This document shows, piece after piece, positions 58,434-64,000 of a stretch of 64,000 bases of DNA. Within the stretch, counting starts at the first letter, position 1, and each line of letters starts with the position of its first letter. Origin of the DNA: Arachis hypogaea (taxonomy: Eukaryota; Streptophyta; Magnoliopsida; Fabales; Fabaceae); assembly GCF_003086295.3 (NCBI RefSeq), contig NC_092054.1, forward strand, positions 14,829,878 through 14,893,877, in the 5' to 3' direction. Below the pieces are notes generated by a model. It was not told where the DNA came from. It did not search any database and was given only the letters and a program-made list of their open reading frames with translations. A program made the position numbers and the translations under genes.

Positions 58434-60698
58434 TCACAAATTTTCAATAAAACTTAAATCAATCATTCCCAAACTTTTTCTCAAGGTACAGAATCTGTCT
58501 TCACAGAGGGGTTTTGTGAAAATATCAGCAATTTGGTCTTCTGATTTTACAAATTGAATATCAATAGTACCCTTTTGTACATGTTCCCTAATAAAATGAT
58601 ACTTTATCTCAATGTGCTTGGTTCTTGAGTGCAAAACATGATTTTTTGAAATATTTATTGCACTCATATTATCACAAAATAGGGGTATACTATTGATTTT
58701 TAATTTGTAATCTTCCAATTGTGTTTTTAACCAAATTAATTGAGTGCAACATGCAGATGCGGAAATATATTCTGCTTCAGCGGTGGATAAAGCCACTGTG
58801 GCTTGTTTCTTGCTTGACCACATGTTGAGTGAGCTTCCAAGGAAACAACACATGCCGGACATGCTTCTTCTATCCACTCTATCTCCCGCATAATCTGCAT
58901 CACAAAACCCTACTGCACAAAATTCATCAGATTTAGGATACCACAAGCCATAATCACAAGTTCCCTTAATGTATCTAATGATGCGTTTAACAGCCGTAAG
59001 ATGGGATTCTTTTGGGTGAGATTGAAATCTTGAACATACACCCACACTTTGAACAATATCCGGTCTAGAGGAGGTAAGGTACATGAGTGAACCTATCATT
59101 CCTCTATACCTTGTTTCATCCACATCTTGGCCATCGTCATCTTTTTCAAGTTTTGTATTAGGATGCATTGGAGTGCCCATTGCTTTGGAATTTTCTAGGC
59201 CAAACTTTTTAATAAGTTCTTTTGCATATTTTCCTTGGTAAATAAAAGTACCACTAGGAGTTTGTTTAATTTGGAGGCCAAGAAAGAAAGTAAGCTCTCC
59301 CATTAAACTCATTTCAAACTCACTAGTCATGAGTTTTCCAAACTCTTCACACAAGGAAATGTTGGCCGAACCAAATACAATGTCATCAACATAAACTTGA
59401 ACAAGAAGTATATCATCATTAGATGTTTTAATGAATAAAGTAGTGTCGGTGGTACCCCTTTGAAATTTATTTTCCAACAAGAAGGCACTAAGCCTTTCAT
59501 ACCAAGCTCTTGGAGCTTGTCTAAGCCCATAAAGAGCCTTAGATAATTTAAGAACATGATTTGGAAACTCTTTATGTTCAAAACCGGGGGGTTGTGCCAC
59601 ATACACTTCTCTATCAATAAAGCCATTAAGGAAAGCACACTTAACATCCATTTGAAACATTTTGAAACCTTTATGGGCGGCATAGGCAAGAAGCAACCGA
59701 ATTGCTTCCATTCTAGCTACCGGAGCAAAAGACTCATCAAAATCTATACCCTCTTCTTGATCGTAACCTTGGGCCACTAATCTAGCCTTGTTACGAACAA
59801 CTTGTCCATCCTCACCAAGTTTATTTTTAAAGACCCACTTAGTACCCGTTACCTTCATACCATCCGAATAAGGTACTAATGTCCAAACCTCATTCTTGTC
59901 AAATTGAGCTAGCTCCTCTTGCATGGCCTTGACCCATGATGGATCTTCAAGAGCTTGTTTGACATTGTTGGGCTCCATTTGTGACAAGAGAGCTAAGTTG
60001 CTAGGTTCGGTTTGCCTTTTGGTGGAGGATCTTGTTGTTACACCATGAGAGGGATCACCAATGATGAAGTCATGAGGATAACCCCTCATAGACTTCCATT
60101 CTCTAGGTTTTCGGCCAGGTGTTGAACTTTGATGAACTTCTGGTGGTCTCACTGTTTCAGTTTCTCGTGTCTGCTCAGGAGATAAAATGGAAGTTTCTCC
60201 TACAATCTGACGAGATAAAACCGGGTTGACAGATTCTTCATTTTGCACAGATTTGGGATTTTCTTTACTTGTTGCAGCCTCTTCACAATCTGAATCAATA
60301 TCCTTCACAATACTGGGAATTAAGTTAGAATCACAAAAAGTAACATGTATGGATTCCTCTATTGTCCTATGCTCCTTGAGATAAACTCTATAGGCTTTGC
60401 TTGTGGTGGAATATCCAACAAACATTCCTTCATATGATTTTGGATCAAATTTTCCAAGGTTTTCTTTATTATTAAGCACAAAACATTTGCATCCAAAAAT
60501 ATGAAAGTACTTAAGATTTGGAGGAGTTCCTTTCCATAGCTCATAAGGTGTTTTCTTTAACCCTTTTCTAATGATTGTTCTATTCAAAATATAACATGCT
60601 GTGTTCACAGCCTCAGCCCATAAGAATTTAGGAATTTCACTCTCACATAACATAGCCCTAGTCATTTCTTGAAGGCTTCTATTCCTTCTTTCAACCAC
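58434..60698 (-). CDS. Copia pol, 3' part: integrase C-terminus, reverse transcriptase and RNase H
   Basis: 754 codons. Starts inside the integrase core at the catalytic Glu (residue 3, VERRN), then the integrase C-terminal part with KAYRVY, reverse transcriptase from about residue 255 ([20 protein letters not shown]) with YVDD at 436-439, and RNase H near the end ([22 protein letters not shown]). It ends [18 protein letters not shown], as copia pol does. It overlaps the preceding frame by 37 bases in a different frame because one base is missing in a C run at 60710-60714. Otherwise intact. Confidence 0.92.
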   Translation of the reverse strand: MVERRNRSLQEMTRAMLCESEIPKFLWAEAVNTACYILNRTIIRKGLKKTPYELWKGTPPNLKYFHIFGCKCFVLNNKENLGKFDPKSYEGMFVGYSTTSKAYRVYLKEHRTIEESIHVTFCDSNLIPSIVKDIDSDCEEAATSKENPKSVQNEESVNPVLSRQIVGETSILSPEQTRETETVRPPEVHQSSTPGRKPREWKSMRGYPHDFIIGDPSHGVTTRSSTKRQTEPSNLALLSQMEPNNVKQALEDPSWVKAMQEELAQFDKNEVWTLVPYSDGMKVTGTKWVFKNKLGEDGQVVRNKARLVAQGYDQEEGIDFDESFAPVARMEAIRLLLAYAAHKGFKMFQMDVKCAFLNGFIDREVYVAQPPGFEHKEFPNHVLKLSKALYGLRQAPRAWYERLSAFLLENKFQRGTTDTTLFIKTSNDDILLVQVYVDDIVFGSANISLCEEFGKLMTSEFEMSLMGELTFFLGLQIKQTPSGTFIYQGKYAKELIKKFGLENSKAMGTPMHPNTKLEKDDDGQDVDETRYRGMIGSLMYLTSSRPDIVQSVGVCSRFQSHPKESHLTAVKRIIRYIKGTCDYGLWYPKSDEFCAVGFCDADYAGDRVDRRSMSGMCCFLGSSLNMWSSKKQATVALSTAEAEYISASACCTQLIWLKTQLEDYKLKINSIPLFCDNMSAINISKNHVLHSRTKHIEIKYHFIREHVQKGTIDIQFVKSEDQIADIFTKPLCEDRFCTLRKSLGMIDLSFIENL

Positions 60699-61612
60699 CC
60701 CATTTTGTTGGGGGTTCTAGGACATGAAAAATTATGAGAAATTCCTAAGTCATCACAGAATTTTTCAAAATCTTGATTTTCAAATTCTCTTCCATGATCA
60801 CTTCTTAAATGGGCAATTTTCAAATCCTTTTCATTTTGAATTTTCTTACAAAGGGTGGAAAAAGCATGAAAAGCATCATTCTTATGAGCAAGGAAAAGTA
60901 CCCAACCAAATCTAGAGTAATCATCTACCACCACAAGACCATAATGTTTACCTCCTAAACTTTGAGTTCTAGTAGGACCAAAAAGATCAATATGTAACAT
61001 TTCCAATGGCCTTTTGGTTGAGATTCCATCTTTTGATTTAAAAGAGAATTTTACCTGTTTGCCTAATTGACAAGCGTCACAAGTAAGATCCTTATCAAAC
61101 TTGATGTTTGGGATTCCTCTAACCAAATTTCTTTTGACTAGCTTAGAAATTTGATACATGCTAGCATGTCCCAACTTTCTATGCCAAAGCCATTTTTCAG
61201 ATTCAAAAGATGTGAAGCATGTTACATTTTGTTCCTTTAAATCCTCAAGAGTTAATCCATACACATTGTTGCATCTTTTAGCTTCAAGAAGAACATTCCC
61301 AGTTTTTTCACACACAACTAAACAAATAGATTTCTTAAAGATAACTTCAAAACCCAAATCACAAAGTTGACTAACACTAAGCAAATTATGTTTCAAGCCA
61401 TGTACAAGGAGAACATCATTTATACAAAAAGAAAAGTTTTTACCAACTTTCCCAACAGCCACAATTTTTCCTTTTGCATCATCACCGAAAGTGACAAGTC
61501 CTCCATCATAGTCATCAAGCTTTATGAAGAAGGTTGCCTTTCCGGTCATATGCCTAGAGCATCCACTGTCCATATACCACACATTTTCCTTCCTTTTGGA
61601 TGCTAGGCACAC
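60662..61612 (-). CDS. Copia pol, 5' part: pre-integrase and integrase core
   Basis: 316 codons. Contains [13 protein letters not shown], the protease active-site region (D-S-G), then the pre-integrase zinc motif ([10 protein letters not shown] with CDACQLGK) and the first two catalytic Asp segments of the integrase ([18 protein letters not shown]). The third catalytic residue is in the next frame because of the frameshift at 60710-60714; the last 15 or so residues here are out of frame. Relative to gag it is also in another frame, with 14 bases between them. Confidence 0.9.
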   Translation of the reverse strand: MCLASKRKENVWYMDSGCSRHMTGKATFFIKLDDYDGGLVTFGDDAKGKIVAVGKVGKNFSFCINDVLLVHGLKHNLLSVSQLCDLGFEVIFKKSICLVVCEKTGNVLLEAKRCNNVYGLTLEDLKEQNVTCFTSFESEKWLWHRKLGHASMYQISKLVKRNLVRGIPNIKFDKDLTCDACQLGKQVKFSFKSKDGISTKRPLEMLHIDLFGPTRTQSLGGKHYGLVVVDDYSRFGWVLFLAHKNDAFHAFSTLCKKIQNEKDLKIAHLRSDHGREFENQDFEKFCDDLGISHNFSCPRTPNKMGWLKEGIEAFKK

Positions 61613-61626
61613 CTACAAAACAATGC

Positions 61627-63363
61627 TTAAGTAACCTTAGGTATCCAAATCTTTTTGGATCCTTTTACGTTAAACCATCTTCTATGTCCTAAGCCATTGT
61701 AATCAAAAACAATTTTATAAACCTTGTCACCAACCATTCTTTCACCGAAAAAGCATTGAATGGGAAAGTGTCCATTCCGATTGCATAGTCTATAAAATCT
61801 TGGAGTTACCTTTTTGTTAAAGTAGGTGGGATCTTGAAATCTTGTGTCATTAGAAGATGAAGCGATATTTTCAAAATGTGAATTTTCAGATTTATGAAAC
61901 CCCAACCCAGCCTTATCATAAAGAGGTTTTTGACTAGCCAAGATGTGATTTAAACTTTCAGAACTTTGTGTAAATTTGGCCAAGTCTTCCTCAAGTCTTT
62001 TAACCTTTTTAAGCAACTCTTCATTTTGTTTAAAACAGTCCACATATGCAAGAACGCAATGGTTACTTTCACCGCTCCTAACTTGGGCTCTTAACTGCTT
62101 ATTTTCTTCAACAAGATCACAAGCAGTTTCGGCCTCTCTCACTTTTTCTTTCAGAAAACTGTTTTCGGCCTTAAGAATGGTGATTTGCTGTTCAAGTTCT
62201 TGATTTTCCAGCAGAAAACATCTTATTTTTTCAGAAAGGTGGTCTATCATAAGATGGAGTTCTTCAGTGTTAGGGTTATGAAAGACTACCTGATCTATGT
62301 GGTCTGCCATGAGACATGTTTGTGACTTGGTCTCGGTTTCTTCATCATCATCATCAGAGTCATTCTCCAAGTCTTCCCATGTGGCCATTAGTCCTTTCTT
62401 CTTTCCTCTTTTCGGCTTTTCCTCCTTTTTCAGCTTGGGACAATCAGATTTGAAATGCCCCATTTCCTTGCAATTATAGCAAGTTACCTTGCTAAGGTCT
62501 TTCTTTATTCTCCTTGTGCTGCTGCCTTTGCCTCTCAGCTTAGCCATTTTCCTGAATTTTTTTGCAAATAAAACAAACTCATTTTCAGAAGAGTTATCAC
62601 TGGATTCATCATCCAGAGGGTTAGTCACAGAAGAAAATGCAATTCCTTTCTTTTTTGTATCCTTTTTCAAATAGGTATTTTCAAAAGCAAGAAGATTTCC
62701 TCTCAAATCATCAAGTGTCATGGAGTCTAGACTACTGCTCTCAGAAATAATTAAAGCTTTAGTCTCCCACTCTTTTGTGAGACATCTCAACACTCTTCTT
62801 ACTAGCACAGAATCAGAATGTGTAATTCCCAGAGCATCTAAGCCAACAATGATAGCATTGAACCGTTCGAACAGTTCATCAATGGACTCTCCTTCCTTCA
62901 TTGCAAACATTTCATATTCTCTATTTAGCATATCTGTCCGAGTCTTCTTGACAATGGTGGTTCCTTCATGGGTGATTTGCAATTTGTCCCAGATTTCCTT
63001 TGCCGTTGTGCATCTTGATACCCGTCGGTACTCCTCGAAGCTGATAGCACAATTGAGCAGATTTATTGCCTTTGCATTTAACTCCACCTTCTTCCTATCT
63101 TCCTCGGTCCATCTTGCTTCTGGTTTGAGAGAAACAACTCCTTCTGCACTTGTGGTAGTTGGAAATTGAGGCCCTTCGAGAATAATTTTCCAAAGTCTGT
63201 AATCCACTGCCTGTACGAATATCTTCATCCTCTCCTTCCAATAGGTATAGTTTTTCCCATTGAAAAGAGGGGGTCTGTTGCTTGATTGTTCTTCAGTTAG
63301 ATTATAAGACACCACATTTGCGCCACTGTTTTCTGCCATGAGGATCTTTACTCCAAGCTGCAA
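61627..63363 (-). CDS. Copia Gag of the SIRE-type element
   Basis: 578 codons; the likely start is Met9 (MAENSGAN, at 63339). Residues 30-230 are the UBN2/copia Gag core (PPLFNGKNYTYWKERM, LTKEWETKALII). The CCHC knuckle is C295/C298/H303/C308. An acidic stretch (DLENDSDDDDEETETK) and a long coiled coil at about 365-490 follow, then a second Cys/His motif (CNRNGHFPIQC). This long C-terminal extension is typical of SIRE/Maximus Gags. It packages element RNA in virus-like particles. No defect seen in gag itself. Confidence 0.93.
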   Translation of the reverse strand: MQLGVKILMAENSGANVVSYNLTEEQSSNRPPLFNGKNYTYWKERMKIFVQAVDYRLWKIILEGPQFPTTTSAEGVVSLKPEARWTEEDRKKVELNAKAINLLNCAISFEEYRRVSRCTTAKEIWDKLQITHEGTTIVKKTRTDMLNREYEMFAMKEGESIDELFERFNAIIVGLDALGITHSDSVLVRRVLRCLTKEWETKALIISESSSLDSMTLDDLRGNLLAFENTYLKKDTKKKGIAFSSVTNPLDDESSDNSSENEFVLFAKKFRKMAKLRGKGSSTRRIKKDLSKVTCYNCKEMGHFKSDCPKLKKEEKPKRGKKKGLMATWEDLENDSDDDDEETETKSQTCLMADHIDQVVFHNPNTEELHLMIDHLSEKIRCFLLENQELEQQITILKAENSFLKEKVREAETACDLVEENKQLRAQVRSGESNHCVLAYVDCFKQNEELLKKVKRLEEDLAKFTQSSESLNHILASQKPLYDKAGLGFHKSENSHFENIASSSNDTRFQDPTYFNKKVTPRFYRLCNRNGHFPIQCFFGERMVGDKVYKIVFDYNGLGHRRWFNVKGSKKIWIPKVT

Positions 63364-63381
63364 AGCTTGATCTCTTTGAGA

Positions 63382-63397
63382 CCAAGCTCTGATACCA
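63382..63397 (-). other. Primer-binding site of the SIRE-type element
   Basis: The minus strand reads TGGTATCAGAGCTTGG two bases inside the 5' LTR, complementary to initiator methionine tRNA. Confidence 0.9.
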
Positions 63398-63399
63398 AT

Positions 63400-64000
63400 T
63401 GATGGTTTCAGTGGCTAAGAGAAGGGGGGGTTGAATCTTAGCCCCCTTTTTTGTTGCTAACACTTGCTGAACTCAGAGGAGACTTTTCTGTTTTTGCTCG
63501 TCACTGGACACGAGCAACTTTGTTTTGTCTCGTCCCTAGCTACGAGACTTTTCTGTTTGTCTCGTCACTTGGCACGAGATAATATTAGTTTTTGCTCCTG
63601 TGCAGTAGAAATAGAAATGTAGGAGAGAAGAGTTGAAGATTACACCCAGATATATCCTGGTTCAGCTGCTAAGTGCAGTGCAGCCTACATCCAGTCTCCA
63701 TCACAAACATGATGGAATTTCACTATAATCAATCTGATTACAACTTGTAAAGTGCTAACCCAACTTACAAGGGGATTCCCACAGAATCATAAAACACAAC
63801 ATAGATGAACAAAGGAACTCTAAGACATCTATGGCTTTTTCTTTTAATTTTGCACTCTCTGCCTTTTTCCGCTCTATGGCTTTTTCATACAAACCTCACT
63901 GTTTGCCTTTTTCCATGAGACTCAAGACATGACAAAATTAAACAGAAAAATACAAAACAGAATACATTGAAGGAGAAGAGAAAACTGTTAGCTCAGGTAG
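63400..64000 (-). repeat. 5' LTR of the SIRE-type element, partial
   Basis: First 601 bases (plus-strand view) of the LTR matching 53790-54390. Seen differences: one extra G in the G run near 63430, T to G near 63747, and G to A near 63791. The rest is beyond the window. Confidence 0.92.

Larger units (their letters stand above)
53790..64000 (-). mobile_element. SIRE-type Ty1/copia retrotransposon, right LTR cut by window edge
   Basis: Minus-oriented element with 3' LTR 53790-55777, an extra ORF (57955-56582), pol (61612-58434), gag (63363-61627), primer-binding site and the first 601 bases of the 5' LTR. Expected full length is about 11.6 kb. GATAT at 53785-53789 is the left target repeat; the right one lies outside. 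The compared LTR parts differ by about two substitutions and one indel in 600 bp, so the insertion is young. A large gag with a coiled coil, pol of copia order, and an ORF after pol are features of the SIRE/Maximus group. Pol carries a frameshift, so this copy is probably not autonomous. Confidence 0.93.

Noticed and set aside
1..64000. Defence island, biosynthetic cluster, rRNA, tRNA or organellar insert
   Set aside because: No such genes were recognised; apart from MLP genes and a PMD pseudogene the content is transposon-derived or non-coding.

Overview
This is a repeat-dense stretch of plant nuclear DNA, very probably from a legume and most likely peanut or a wild relative (Arachis). The evidence is the gene type (major latex protein, MLP, with one intron), the Ty3/gypsy element of Tekay/Del type with 3.3 kb LTRs (the group to which the peanut element FIDEL belongs), a SIRE-type Ty1/copia element, small MULE-type MITEs that recall peanut AhMITE1, and a plant mobile domain (PMD) pseudogene. 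The Arachis assignment is inference; a database search would settle it.

The only cellular genes I can support are MLP genes (Bet v 1/PR-10 superfamily). The window is built from tandemly copied, partly broken MLP units. Unit A (1-8838) has a Helitron-like flank, an ATT microsatellite, a solo LTR, the MLP promoter, an intact MLP gene and the remnant of a copia element. Unit D (8839 to about 20095) keeps only the MLP 5' flank, has no MLP exons, and is swollen by nested insertions. Unit B (about 24480 to 32110) has a second intact MLP gene and a longer copia remnant. Unit C (about 32245 to 50236) repeats the layout of unit A but carries a full-length 11.3 kb gypsy element inside its microsatellite and ends in a frameshifted, truncated MLP exon 1.

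Between and inside the units lie many datable insertions: three solo LTRs of one family with target-site duplications (TSDs), three hAT-type elements (one holding a 1.6 kb pyrimidine-then-purine tract), two MITEs with 9-bp TSDs and visible empty sites, a fold-back element, an LTR element with an antisense gag- or PMD-like reading frame, and a PMD pseudogene. From 50.9 kb onward there is a Helitron RepHel pseudogene cut by a young SIRE-type copia retrotransposon that runs off the right edge. That copia element has an extra open reading frame between pol and the 3' LTR.

Order of events readable from the sequence: the old copia element and the solo LTR came first. The MLP units were then duplicated, the A/B gene split being older than the A/C copy. 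The gypsy element came later, because unit A lacks it and its LTRs differ at only about seven sites by eye. The SIRE element is also young. No bacterial-type system, CRISPR array, rRNA or tRNA gene was seen.
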